A stretch of 16,734 bases of DNA from Clostridiales bacterium (GTDB taxonomy: Bacteria > Bacillota > Desulfitobacteriia > Desulfitobacteriales > Desulfitobacteriaceae), in contig DAHVVW010000005.1 of assembly GCA_027357125.1 (NCBI GenBank), forward strand, positions 1-16,734. The letters are read 5' to 3'. The notes under the pieces are model-generated. The model saw nothing but the letters and a program-made list of their open reading frames with translations, did not search any database and had not been told where the DNA came from. Each line of letters opens with the position of its first letter. Position 1 is the stretch's first letter. The position numbers were made by a program, and so were the translations under genes. Positions 1 to 9,055 of this stretch are shown piece by piece.

Positions 1-1416
<1,416 letters not shown>

Positions 1417-1494
1417 GAACAGGCAGAATAGTTTCACGGCGGAAGAGAACTGGCGCATGCCTTGCAGCGATATTTATCACGTGAGACGTAAATG

Positions 1495-1535
1495 GATCAA
1501 TGGCATTTGATCTACAGCTACAAGCAAAGTACAAT
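1495..1535 (+). promoter_or_regulatory. Candidate sigma-A promoter for glpP with an inverted repeat over the -35
   Basis: TTGATC (1507-1512) and TACAAT (1530-1535) are separated by exactly 17 bases, a good sigma-A geometry with a 5/6 -10 box. The -35 is also the right half of a perfect inverted repeat, GATCAA-N6-TTGATC (1495-1512), a typical arrangement for a repressor operator. Transcription would start near 1542, giving glpP a very short leader. Seen directly; function is inferred. Confidence 0.5.
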
Positions 1536-1565
1536 AACATTGAGTTTTAGAGAAGGAGACGTCCA

Positions 1566-1616
1566 ATGATTACTTGGCTAGGCTCATGGAGCTGTGAGCC
1601 GAAATGCAGTACGTGA
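1566..1616 (+). CDS. Possible 16-codon leader peptide overlapping the glpP 5' region
   Basis: ATG at 1566 has the best ribosome site in the area (AGAAGGAGA, 1551-1559) but its frame closes at TGA 1614-1616 after 16 codons (MITWLGSWSCEPKCST). It has two Trp and two Cys. It ends 19 bases before the GTG proposed for glpP, so it could act by translational coupling, or it could be the relic of an older start or of a frameshift. No homology is recognised. Existence of the frame is certain; that it is translated and meaningful is a guess. Confidence 0.3.
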   Translation: MITWLGSWSCEPKCST

Positions 1617-1635
1617 AGATTGCGAGGTTCGAGAC

Positions 1636-2205
1636 GTGGATTTAAAAGCGCTTTTGCAGAGACGCAAAGTGATTCCAGCTGTAAAGCGGATTACTGATCT
1701 CCCAGTGGTCTTTGCTACATCAAAGGCGGCTGTGATTATTCTTCTGGGTGGAAGCATCAACGAACTTGACGAAATCAAGCGTGCTAGCCAAAAATATCCG
1801 GATAAAATCTTCTTAATGCATATTGATTTGCTCAATGGCGTGGGTAAAGACGCAGAAGGCATTCGCTTTCTCAAACAAGTGGGGTTTCATGGCATCGTTT
1901 CAGTCAAGTCGCAATTGCTACATGTGGCTCAAGAATTTGAAATGCTCACGGTTCAAAGATTATTTTTGCTTGACTCTGAGTCCGTAAAGTCAGGAGAGAA
2001 ATTGCTGAAGAAGATCTCGCCTGATGCTATCGAAATATTGCCCGCCGTGGTGCCGAAGTTTGTCATTCAAGAGTACGCTAAGATTACAGAGCAACCACTC
2101 TTGGGAGGAGGGCTATTAAGAACGGAAGAGGATGTTAAAATAGCTTTGGATAAGGGTTTTGATGGAGTAACTGTGAGCCGTCAGAATTTGTGGAATTTAG
2201 ACTGA
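1636..2205 (+). CDS. glpP: GlpP-type glycerol operon antiterminator (mRNA-binding)
   Basis: Cytoplasmic regulator of the G3P-antiterminator family (Pfam PF04309). In Bacillus subtilis GlpP binds glp leader mRNA in the presence of glycerol 3-phosphate and prevents termination. The protein shows family signatures on a TIM-barrel-like pattern: KVIPAVKR, FLMHIDLLNGVGKDAEGIRFL, GFHGIVSVKS, TVQRLFLLDSES, PDAIEILPAVVPK, PLLGGGLLRTEEDV and a C-terminal GVTVSRQNLW. I chose GTG 1636 (189 aa) because GAGG lies 8 bases upstream and the family normally begins about 10-15 residues before IPA. GTG 1594 in the same frame (203 aa) has its GGAG only 2 bases away. It sits between glpK and glpABC, and the hairpin before glpA (2297-2340) is its probable target. 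The exact start remains uncertain; the family is confident. Confidence 0.9.
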   Translation: MDLKALLQRRKVIPAVKRITDLPVVFATSKAAVIILLGGSINELDEIKRASQKYPDKIFLMHIDLLNGVGKDAEGIRFLKQVGFHGIVSVKSQLLHVAQEFEMLTVQRLFLLDSESVKSGEKLLKKISPDAIEILPAVVPKFVIQEYAKITEQPLLGGGLLRTEEDVKIALDKGFDGVTVSRQNLWNLD

Positions 2206-2296
2206 ATTGAACTGCAATGAGCAGAGCCGAATGTCAATTGGAAATCTTATGGGTGTTTGACCATGAATTTGATAAGTAGGCTGAGAGATTGGGTGA

Positions 2297-2350
2297 AGCC
2301 ACCAAGGAGACCACAATCATTGAGGGTTTCTTTGGTGGCTCACGTCTTTT
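2297..2350 (+). promoter_or_regulatory. Leader hairpin / attenuator before glpA, probable GlpP target
   Basis: Left arm 2297-2312 (AGCCACCAAGGAGACC) pairs with 2325-2340 over 16 bp without mismatch, with two G-U pairs, around a 12-base loop. A short T run (2347-2350) follows after six bases, and the glpA ribosome site begins at about 2356. It lies in the 163-base gap between glpP and glpA, where a GlpP-responsive terminator is expected. GGCT at 2279-2282 could pair with AGCC at 2297-2300 and so compete with the left arm. The hairpin is seen; termination and GlpP binding are inferred, and the short T tract weakens the terminator reading. Confidence 0.6.
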
Positions 2351-2368
2351 CATTGGGAGGGGAGCACT

Positions 2369-3988
2369 ATGCGTGAATTTGATACGCGTGTCGTAATTAT
2401 AGGGGGCGGAGCTACGGGAGTGGGTATCCTAAGAGATTTAAGCATGCGGGGAATATCCGCAATCTTGCTGGAACAAAGTGAACTTGGCCATGGCACGAGT
2501 TCACGTTTTCACGGACTCCTACACAGCGGAGGACGCTACGTGGTTAAGGATGAAGACGCTGCGCGTGAATGTATTGATGAAAATGAGATCTTGAAGCGCA
2601 TCGCGCCGACGTGTATTGAAGGAACTTCAGGTTGGTTTGTTCATTTGCAGGATGATAATCCAGACTATATGAAGGCTTGGTTGACAGGATGTTCGAGGGT
2701 CAAGATTCCTGTAAAAGAGATAGACGTAGCAGAAGCGCTACGCCTGGAGCCAATGTTAAGCCGCCACGTCGAGAAAGTCTATGAGGTTCCAGATGCATCA
2801 ATTGATGGATTTAAACTCTTGTGGGCGAATATTAGATCCGCAGAACGATATAATGGAAAGTTTATGACCTATTGTAATGTTTCGTCAGTGCGGGTGGAAA
2901 ATGGCTGCGTCAAGGGAGTCTATGCAGAAAATGTTCGGACAGGAGAAAAGATCCTTATTCACAGTGAAATTGTTATCAACGCGGCAGGTCCCTGGGCGGG
3001 CATGGTTGCGGCGTCTGCAGGTGCTCAAGTTTCCATCATTAAAAATAAGGGAGTTCTGCTCGTTTTTAATAAGCGATTATTTCAAAGAGTGATCAATCGG
3101 TTGCGTGCTCCAAGAGATGGGGATATCTTTGTACCGCATGAAACGATCACTATTTTAGGTACAACTTCTTACACGGTTGGATCGCCGGATGATAATTGGA
3201 TAATGCCTGAGGAAGTCTCGTATTTAATGAACATGGGCAAAGAGCTTTTGGATGATATTGAGCATCAGCGTGTAATACGTGCCTTTGCTGGTATTCGACC
3301 ATTGTATGAGGAAGCATCCACGGTAGTCGGTGAAGGACGAGAGATAAGTAGAGATTTCGCTCTGGTGGACCATGAAAAACTGGATGGAATTACGGGCTTT
3401 ATAAGTATTGTTGGTGGAAAGTTGACAACCTATCGCTTAATGGCAGAGAAAGTCACTGATTGGGTATGTAATAAATTGGGACTCGAAGTGGTATGTAGAA
3501 CCGCTGAAGAATCTTTAATTCCACCTGTTGAGGAAAAACTGAAGGATAAGGCTCGAACGATGTTTGGTGTAGCTATGGCGGATAAAATGATGGAACGTTT
3601 AAATGATCGATTGGGAGAAGTTGTGAAACAAGTCAGCCAAGATCCGGCACAAGGACAATTAATCTGTGAATGCGAAATGATTACCAAAGCGGAGATAAAA
3701 CATGTTGTACACGAGTTCAATACTACCTCATTAAATGATGTACGGCGACAAACGCGGTTGGGCATGGGAACGTGTCAGGGAGCTTTCTGCACGTATCGCG
3801 CGATTCCTTTGCTTGCTGATTTATTAGAAGAGCCAGGAAAACTTAGGGAAGAAATAACGGATTTTTTGGATGAGCGCTGGCGCGGTGTTGTGCCGATCTT
3901 GTGGGGTGAACAGTTACGAGAAAGTGAACTCACGCGAGCGATTTTTAATACGACTTTAGGAGTGGGTCAAAGAGAGCAGGGGAGGTGA
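2369..3988 (+). CDS. glpA: Anaerobic glycerol-3-phosphate dehydrogenase subunit A (FAD)
   Basis: Catalytic FAD subunit of the GlpABC complex; oxidises sn-glycerol 3-phosphate to dihydroxyacetone phosphate in anaerobic respiration. The N-terminus has the dinucleotide-binding fingerprint VVIIGGGATGVG (G12-x-G14-x2-G17) followed by SSRFHGLLHSGGRYV, typical of the GlpA/GlpD DAO family, and later GIRPLYEE and ISIVGGKLTTYRLMAEKV. The C-terminus carries a BFD-like [2Fe-2S] domain with cysteines C433-x-C435 and C469-x4-C474 (CECEMITKAEI and MGTCQGAFC). Length, 539 aa, is usual for GlpA and longer than aerobic GlpD of E. coli, which lacks this cluster. ATG 2369 has GGAGG 8 bases upstream. Its stop overlaps the ribosome site of glpB, showing a tightly coupled operon. 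Confidence 0.96.
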   Translation: MREFDTRVVIIGGGATGVGILRDLSMRGISAILLEQSELGHGTSSRFHGLLHSGGRYVVKDEDAARECIDENEILKRIAPTCIEGTSGWFVHLQDDNPDYMKAWLTGCSRVKIPVKEIDVAEALRLEPMLSRHVEKVYEVPDASIDGFKLLWANIRSAERYNGKFMTYCNVSSVRVENGCVKGVYAENVRTGEKILIHSEIVINAAGPWAGMVAASAGAQVSIIKNKGVLLVFNKRLFQRVINRLRAPRDGDIFVPHETITILGTTSYTVGSPDDNWIMPEEVSYLMNMGKELLDDIEHQRVIRAFAGIRPLYEEASTVVGEGREISRDFALVDHEKLDGITGFISIVGGKLTTYRLMAEKVTDWVCNKLGLEVVCRTAEESLIPPVEEKLKDKARTMFGVAMADKMMERLNDRLGEVVKQVSQDPAQGQLICECEMITKAEIKHVVHEFNTTSLNDVRRQTRLGMGTCQGAFCTYRAIPLLADLLEEPGKLREEITDFLDERWRGVVPILWGEQLRESELTRAIFNTTLGVGQREQGR

Positions 3989-3993
3989 GAGCG

Positions 3994-5232
3994 ATGTGGG
4001 ATGTTGTAGTGATCGGTGGGGGGTTGGCCGGACTCTTAGCGGGGATTCGAGCGGCGCAACGGCAAAAGAAAGTACTCCTAGTTACGGAAGGAGTTGGCAC
4101 GTTGTTCTTTTTCTCTGGAATTATCGATTATGGGGATGTGGAACAGTTACGGCTTCTGCCAGGTCATCCATATCAGTTGTTTGATCAGGAAACCATCAAC
4201 CGTGGAAGAAAATATATGGAACAGGTGTGTCCTGACTATATCGACACGGAGCGATCTGAGGCAGTTTTGTCTCCGCTGGGGTTGTTACGTTCAGGAGATC
4301 TGGTGCCTAAGGGAATGAAACTTCCGAATCTTTTATCGGTGGGAAGCGTTGTCTTACTTGTTCCTAACGGCTTAAAAGACTTTTTTCCAGAGATTGTTGT
4401 GCCCAATTTGACCAATGTTTTTAAAAATGGACAGATTTATGTAGAAAATTTAGTCGTCGAGGAATTTCAAAGATGGTTTGAGCTTGGTCGACCGATAACG
4501 AGTGTTGATTACGCTGACTATTGGCGGACACAGAAGGGACACAAGGTACTAAAACAAGCGATTGGGAAAATAAAAGAGAAATTCAGTTCCCGTTTAGAGA
4601 ACGGGGAGAAGTCAGTGGTCGTTGTTATGCCGAGTTTGGTTACGGAATACTGGGAAAATGCACGACGTGGGAAATGGGTCGCTGACTTCCCGTTGTCTGT
4701 TATGGAAATAAGCTCCTTTTCACCGAGCCCTCATGGCCGCCATTTGGCGGAGTATTTACGGCATATTTTTCAAGATTTGGGTGGTGAGATAGTATTTGGG
4801 GCGAGAGCCGTACGAAGTGAGCTAGAACCAACGGAGAACGGATATCAGCGTTGTAAGCAGCTTGTCGTTCAGAGTAAGGGCAAGGAGCTGATTTTAAAAG
4901 CCGAGAAATATATTTTAGCGACAGGAGGGCTGTTAGGAGGAGGGATCGAGGCTATCAACGAAAAACGGGAAATTCGCGAAGCAGTGTTTGATTTACCGGT
5001 ATTTATTCCGGAGGAATGGAGTTCTCCACATTTTTTCGAGGATCAACCCTATGCTTTTGCGGGAATTATGACGGATCACCAATTGTGCCCGATCAATCCT
5101 TTAACACGAGAAGTCGTGCTGGAAAATGTGTATGTTGTCGGTAGACTGCTCGCTCATTGGGATCCTTGGATTCAGAGGTGTGGAGCAGGAGTGTCAATCA
5201 CATCGGGTTTTGTGGCGGGCGAAAGTGTCTGA
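3994..5232 (+). CDS. glpB: Anaerobic glycerol-3-phosphate dehydrogenase subunit B
   Basis: Second flavoprotein-like subunit of GlpABC, thought to pass electrons from GlpA to the iron-sulfur subunit GlpC. The N-terminus MWDVVVIGGGLAGLLAG is a nucleotide-binding fold (G8-x-G10-x2-G13). Further family features are YILATGGLLGGGIEA and the C-terminal NVYVVGRLLAHWDPWIQRCGAGVSI, which ends in the usual FVAGESV. I place the start at ATG 3994 (412 aa), 8 bases after GGAGG at 3981-3985. The in-frame GTG at 3985 overlaps that ribosome site and is unlikely to be used. The gene follows glpA with a 5-base gap and precedes glpC by 38 bases. Subunit identity rests on sequence and on the conserved A-B-C gene order. 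Confidence 0.93.
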   Translation: MWDVVVIGGGLAGLLAGIRAAQRQKKVLLVTEGVGTLFFFSGIIDYGDVEQLRLLPGHPYQLFDQETINRGRKYMEQVCPDYIDTERSEAVLSPLGLLRSGDLVPKGMKLPNLLSVGSVVLLVPNGLKDFFPEIVVPNLTNVFKNGQIYVENLVVEEFQRWFELGRPITSVDYADYWRTQKGHKVLKQAIGKIKEKFSSRLENGEKSVVVVMPSLVTEYWENARRGKWVADFPLSVMEISSFSPSPHGRHLAEYLRHIFQDLGGEIVFGARAVRSELEPTENGYQRCKQLVVQSKGKELILKAEKYILATGGLLGGGIEAINEKREIREAVFDLPVFIPEEWSSPHFFEDQPYAFAGIMTDHQLCPINPLTREVVLENVYVVGRLLAHWDPWIQRCGAGVSITSGFVAGESV

Positions 5233-5270
5233 GGGAAAGTTCCAGTTGTTTTGGAGGGGGGTACGTCAGT

Positions 5271-6515
5271 GTGAAGTATAGAGATGATGTGATAACAAGT
5301 TTGGATACGTGCATAAAATGCAGTGCCTGTACGGCACAGTGTCCTGTGTCTAAAGTCAATCCGAATTTTGGAGGGCCAAAATGGTTAGGCCCTGATGCAG
5401 AGCGGCTTCGACTGGAGAGCGGCGCTATTTTGAAATTAGCCCTTGATGATTGTTCGAATTGTAAAACCTGTGAATCGACCTGTCCCTCAGGGGTTAAAAT
5501 TACTGACATGATCTTGAAGGCTCGAAGAAAGAGAAGTCTGGATCAAAACACACCGACCTTAGCACTAAAAATGCGTTTGAGAGGTTATGTGCTAGGAAGA
5601 GCAGAATATTTAGGAAGATTGGGAGTCATCTGGCCGGGCTTGACGAATAAAGTTTTAGGATTGAAAATAATGCGCTACGGTCTGGATAAGGCACTCGGCA
5701 TTAGTAAATTCGGACCTTTACCGCCGTATAGTCAGGCTCTTGGAATACGTGCAGATCAAGCTAAGGATGGCCAAAATAGGAAATTAGAACGTAAAGTCAT
5801 GTATTTCCCGGGTTGTTATACGAATTATAATGAACCGAATACAGGCCGCATGGTCATAAAAATTTTGGAACATGTTGGATATAAGGTCGTAGTGCCAGAT
5901 TTTCATTGCTGTGGCTTGCCACTCGAAGCAAATGGTCAATTTGCGAAGGCTCAAGTAAACGCAACTCATAATTTGGAGCTGATGGAGAATTATTTACAGG
6001 TGAATGTACCCATTATCACGTCCTGTACAAGTTGTGGTTTAACTTTAAAAGAAGAATATCCTAAAGTGTCAGTTCCAGGCGCAGAGAGGATTGGACAACA
6101 GACATTTGATCTCTTCGAGTTTTTATGGAGTCTCCATGAAAAAAATGAACTGCCGTTGAATTTTATTAAACAGGAGATTTCGTTAGGATATCATTTGCCC
6201 TGCCATCTCAGAGCGCAAGGTATCGGAATTCCATCGCTACGGGTATTAAGTTTGATTCCAGGTATAAATGTTCATAATTTAGACGTGGGTTGTTGCGGCT
6301 TATCCGGAAGCTATGGATTTAAGAAGGAAAAATATGAAATCAGCATGCAGATTGGCAGGGGGCTTTTTGAAGCTACGAAGATTGGTGTGAATCATGGAGA
6401 CTTTCAGGAAATGATCACGGAATGTGGTGTTTGTAAGGTACAGATTGAACATGGAGCCGGGGTCCCGACGAAGCATCCAGTCTGGATCTTGGCGCAAGCT
6501 TACGGCTTGGCCTAG
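5271..6515 (+). CDS. glpC: Anaerobic glycerol-3-phosphate dehydrogenase subunit C (Fe-S, membrane anchor)
   Basis: Iron-sulfur subunit of GlpABC that links the dehydrogenase to the menaquinone pool. Two ferredoxin-type 4Fe-4S motifs are visible: C14-x2-C17-x2-C20-x3-C24-P (CIKCSACTAQCP) and C61-x2-C64-x2-C67-x3-C71-P (CSNCKTCESTCP). Two CCG (heterodisulfide-reductase-like) domains follow: FPGCYTNYNEPNTGR with FHCCGLP, and YHLPCHLRAQGIG with VGCCGLSGSYG, then TECGVCKVQIEHG. The start is GTG 5271 (414 aa), with GGAGGGGGG at 5253-5260; the frame is open further upstream, but that part overlaps glpB and gives no family sequence. No clear transmembrane helix is apparent, as in E. coli GlpC, which is thought to attach through amphipathic or protein contacts. 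No terminator is visible after it. Confidence 0.95.
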   Translation: MKYRDDVITSLDTCIKCSACTAQCPVSKVNPNFGGPKWLGPDAERLRLESGAILKLALDDCSNCKTCESTCPSGVKITDMILKARRKRSLDQNTPTLALKMRLRGYVLGRAEYLGRLGVIWPGLTNKVLGLKIMRYGLDKALGISKFGPLPPYSQALGIRADQAKDGQNRKLERKVMYFPGCYTNYNEPNTGRMVIKILEHVGYKVVVPDFHCCGLPLEANGQFAKAQVNATHNLELMENYLQVNVPIITSCTSCGLTLKEEYPKVSVPGAERIGQQTFDLFEFLWSLHEKNELPLNFIKQEISLGYHLPCHLRAQGIGIPSLRVLSLIPGINVHNLDVGCCGLSGSYGFKKEKYEISMQIGRGLFEATKIGVNHGDFQEMITECGVCKVQIEHGAGVPTKHPVWILAQAYGLA

Positions 6516-6597
6516 TGGATTATTGTCGTCTGGGAGGTTAGGGTTCAACGATCTATTATGAGGACAGGTAGGATTAGATCCCAACGAGAGGTTTAGA

Positions 6598-6735
6598 GTC
6601 CGCCTCGTTGGCGGCGGGGATTCCGTGGCGGCCATCGAAAAGATGGGTGTGGCTGACAAAATCACCCACATTTCCACAGTTCTGGGGAAAGCAGATTCAT
6701 GGCTGATCGAAGGTATTCGTGGACTACCGACTTAA
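6598..6735 (+). pseudogene. C-terminal relic of phosphoglycerate kinase
   Basis: The 306-base gap between glpC and the next gene contains no intact gene. From 6598 the frame reads [17 protein letters not shown] then [10 protein letters not shown] (to 6678), the highly conserved glycine-rich segment near the C-terminus of phosphoglycerate kinase. After HIST the expected GGGASLEFLEG is replaced by a scrambled stretch ending [10 protein letters not shown] and a stop (6733-6735), as if small indels had accumulated. Upstream, the preceding 390 or so residues are absent. An 8-bp inverted repeat (CCAACGAG 6581-6588 / CTCGTTGG 6604-6611) sits at its left edge. The match is recalled, not computed, but the motif is distinctive. 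It is not translatable as a useful protein. Confidence 0.8.
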
Positions 6736-6821
6736 AATCTTCATTTACCTACACGAAACTAATCATCACAAGTAGTACGCACGAATGCCAAACGACTATT
6801 TAAGCGAGTGGAGGGGTTACA

Positions 6822-8888
6822 GTGATCCACGCTGAACGAGCGGTAGTCAAGCATGAGAAGGGTCTTCATGCTCGGGTGGCAGCAATGGTTGTACAACAAG
6901 CCTGTGAAATTCAAACGAAATATTGCATTGACTTGTCTTTGGATTTTAAGGAGCGGACTAAAGTTCCCGTAACAAGTTTAATGCCCCTAGTTTCTTTGTC
7001 TGTCAAAGCTGGTGATGAGGTTGTAGTTAATGGAAATGGAGAGCAACCAGAACAAGCCGTTCACGAACTTGTACAGCTTTTGGAAAGCGATTTTGTCATT
7101 GAGGACGTGGGCGCGATTCACCGAATTGATACTTTGTTGCAGGACAGTGCTTTCACTGCCGAACAAGTATTTAACAGCATGGCCAACGGTCTTGTTGTCA
7201 CGGATGAGAATGACATTGTAACTGTTTTTAATCCAGCGGCGGAAAGAATTTTGGGATTTAGAGCAACACAAGTTGTGGGCAAGATGGCACAAGAGGTTAT
7301 CCCTGGTTCTCGGTTGCATATTGTTGCTTCTAGTAAAAAACCAGAACTAGCCTGCCGCCAAGTTATACTCAATTCTATAATTATTACGAACCGTACCCCT
7401 ATCATTGTAGATGGGCAGGGAAAAGGGGCGGTGGCTATTTTTGAAGATATTTCTACTTTAGAAAAAGTAACTGGGAAATTACAAGAGGTCAAGGAGTTAA
7501 AAGAACGCCTACAACTCGTACTAGAGTCGGTGCAGGATGGTATTTGTGTCTTAGACAAAGAGGGTATGATTACATATGTAAACCATGCTTATTTGCGGAT
7601 AGTTGGACAAGAAAAAGGCGAAATTGTCGGCCGAAACATCCGTGAGGTTTCCCCAGAAGGGGCTAGAAGCCGGGTGTTAAATAGCGGCCAAGCGGCTATT
7701 GGCTGCATTAGTTACAAGCATGAAGGAATAACAGCCGTAGCTGATGTTAGCCCAATAATGGTTGACGGCCAAATAATGGGTGTAGTTTCGGTTGTTAAAA
7801 ACTTGATCGAGGTTCAAAGTTTAGTCGATAAATTGAATCAAGTCGCTGATAAAGCAGAATATTTGGAGCATGAGTTGAAACGAACTAAACGTCCAGGGAA
7901 GACCTTTGAAAAATTTATTGGTAGAAGTGGCAAAATTTTAGATACGCTAGCAGTTACCGAAAAGGCTGCGGAGGGCAATGCCAATGTATTAATAAGAGGG
8001 GAGAGCGGAACGGGGAAAGAATTAATTGCCGAAGGTATCCACTATGCCAGTTCTCGTGCTGACGGTCCCCTTATCAGGGTGAATTGTGCTGCGATTCCCC
8101 AAAATTTGCTGGAAAGTGAATTGTTCGGCTATGAAAAAGGTTCCTTTACCGGAGCTGTTAAGCGGAAACTGGGAAGATTTGAACTTGCCCATAAAGGAAC
8201 AATTTTTCTTGATGAAATTGGGGATCTTGAGAAAGAAATGCAGGTTAAGTTGTTGAGAGTTATTCAAGCAAAGGAGTTTGAACGAGTCGGTGGGGAAGAA
8301 ACTATTAAGGTTAACGTACGGATTATAGCGGCAACCAATCGGAATTTAGAACAAATGCTTGAAACAGGGGAGTTTCGTCAGGATTTATACTATAGATTGA
8401 ATGTCATCCCTGTTTTTCTGCCAAGTTTACGGGAACGCAAAGAAGACATTCCGCTGTTAGTTGAGCATTTTTTGCACAAGGTAAGCCGTGAATTAAAAAA
8501 GGAGATTAAGGGGATTAGTTGGGAGGCGCTTGATGTTCTGATCCGATATCGATGGCCAGGCAACGTGAGGGAGTTAGTAAACATCATTGAACGGATGGTG
8601 ACAATGGCTGACGGACCGAAACTTGGATTAGGGGATCTTCCATTAATCTTACGGGAACAAGCCATGGAAGCAAATAAAGTACAAACCTTACCCCCTACAT
8701 CTAGTCAAGAGGCTATCCTTCCCTGGGAAGAGTATGAGAAAAAAATCATCAAGATGAGTTTGGAACGGTACGGAAGCTATAATGCAGCGGGAAAGGCTTT
8801 AGGGCTAACGCATAAGACCGTTGCCGCAAAGGCGAAAAAATTTGGGCTGGAGAAAGTTTCGGCTTGGGAAAAAAGAGCCAATGAGTAA
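6822..8888 (+). CDS. Sigma-54 enhancer-binding activator with an N-terminal HPr domain (DhaR-like)
   Basis: Predicted cytoplasmic transcription activator of the adjacent dha operon. Domains in order: HPr-like domain (about 1-90) with [11 protein letters not shown], where His16 matches the phosphorylated histidine of HPr and Ser52 matches the regulatory Ser46; two PAS domains (about 115-212 and 230-335); sigma-54 AAA+ domain (about 365-600) with Walker A GESGTGKE (393-400), GSFTGA (440-445, the sigma-54 contact loop with Ser for Ala) and Walker B FLDE (462-465); Fis-type helix-turn-helix at the end ([20 protein letters not shown]). GTG 6822 is preceded by GGAGGGG. The sigma-54 promoter at 8984-8999, just downstream, makes dhaKLM the obvious target. 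E. coli DhaR is a different build (GAF-PAS-AAA-Fis) controlled by binding of DhaK/DhaL; here the HPr domain suggests control by phosphotransfer. The target and signal are inferred. Confidence 0.9.
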   Translation: MIHAERAVVKHEKGLHARVAAMVVQQACEIQTKYCIDLSLDFKERTKVPVTSLMPLVSLSVKAGDEVVVNGNGEQPEQAVHELVQLLESDFVIEDVGAIHRIDTLLQDSAFTAEQVFNSMANGLVVTDENDIVTVFNPAAERILGFRATQVVGKMAQEVIPGSRLHIVASSKKPELACRQVILNSIIITNRTPIIVDGQGKGAVAIFEDISTLEKVTGKLQEVKELKERLQLVLESVQDGICVLDKEGMITYVNHAYLRIVGQEKGEIVGRNIREVSPEGARSRVLNSGQAAIGCISYKHEGITAVADVSPIMVDGQIMGVVSVVKNLIEVQSLVDKLNQVADKAEYLEHELKRTKRPGKTFEKFIGRSGKILDTLAVTEKAAEGNANVLIRGESGTGKELIAEGIHYASSRADGPLIRVNCAAIPQNLLESELFGYEKGSFTGAVKRKLGRFELAHKGTIFLDEIGDLEKEMQVKLLRVIQAKEFERVGGEETIKVNVRIIAATNRNLEQMLETGEFRQDLYYRLNVIPVFLPSLRERKEDIPLLVEHFLHKVSRELKKEIKGISWEALDVLIRYRWPGNVRELVNIIERMVTMADGPKLGLGDLPLILREQAMEANKVQTLPPTSSQEAILPWEEYEKKIIKMSLERYGSYNAAGKALGLTHKTVAAKAKKFGLEKVSAWEKRANE

Positions 8889-8945
8889 AAAAATATCAAT
8901 CTAAAGCGCAAAACATGATAGATATTCCCAGATTGAAAACAGCTA

Positions 8946-8959
8946 AACACGTTCGTGTT
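8946..8959. promoter_or_regulatory. Candidate activator-binding palindrome upstream of the dha promoter
   Basis: AACACG-TT-CGTGTT is a perfect 6-2-6 palindrome centred about 38 bases upstream of the -24 element, roughly -57 from the expected start site. Fis-type activators bind such dyads, usually somewhat further upstream (-80 to -150). A second, looser inverted repeat (TCAATCT 8896-8902 / AGATTGA 8930-8936) lies further upstream. The palindrome is seen; the bound protein is inferred. Confidence 0.5.
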
Positions 8960-8983
8960 CAGAGAATACTTAAATTTCTTAGT

Positions 8984-8999
8984 TGGCACTGTTTTTGCA
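8984..8999 (+). promoter_or_regulatory. Sigma-54 (-24/-12) promoter of the dha operon
   Basis: TGGCAC (8984-8989), five bases, then TTGCA (8995-8999). The invariant GG (8985-8986) and GC (8997-8998) are separated by exactly 10 bases, as required for sigma-54. This matches the consensus TGGCAC-N5-TTGCW at every defined base. The expected start is near 9010, leaving a leader of about 45 bases before dhaK. The gene upstream encodes a sigma-54 activator, which strongly supports the call. Confidence 0.92.
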
Positions 9000-9055
9000 C
9001 CATTATAAAGAACATAAGCTAATTATTAGCTAAAGGAAAGGAGAAAGGATTAAGC

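Noticed and set aside
1477..1484. TCACGTGA palindrome as an operator
   Set aside because: Short, single, and placed upstream of the promoter without further support.
1432..1491. Coding-like tail FHGGRELAHALQRYLSRET after the glpK stop
   Set aside because: Short, no start, no recognised family; could be chance in the glpK frame.
3985..3987. GTG as the start of glpB
   Set aside because: It overlaps the GGAGG ribosome site; ATG 3994 has ideal spacing and gives the normal N-terminus.
5157..5270. Extended N-terminus of glpC
   Set aside because: This part overlaps the glpB end in another frame and shows no family sequence; GTG 5271 follows a strong ribosome site.
6581..6611. Inverted repeat CCAACGAG/CTCGTTGG as a terminator after glpC
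   Set aside because: Only 8 bp with a 15-base loop and no T run; it overlaps the pgk relic.
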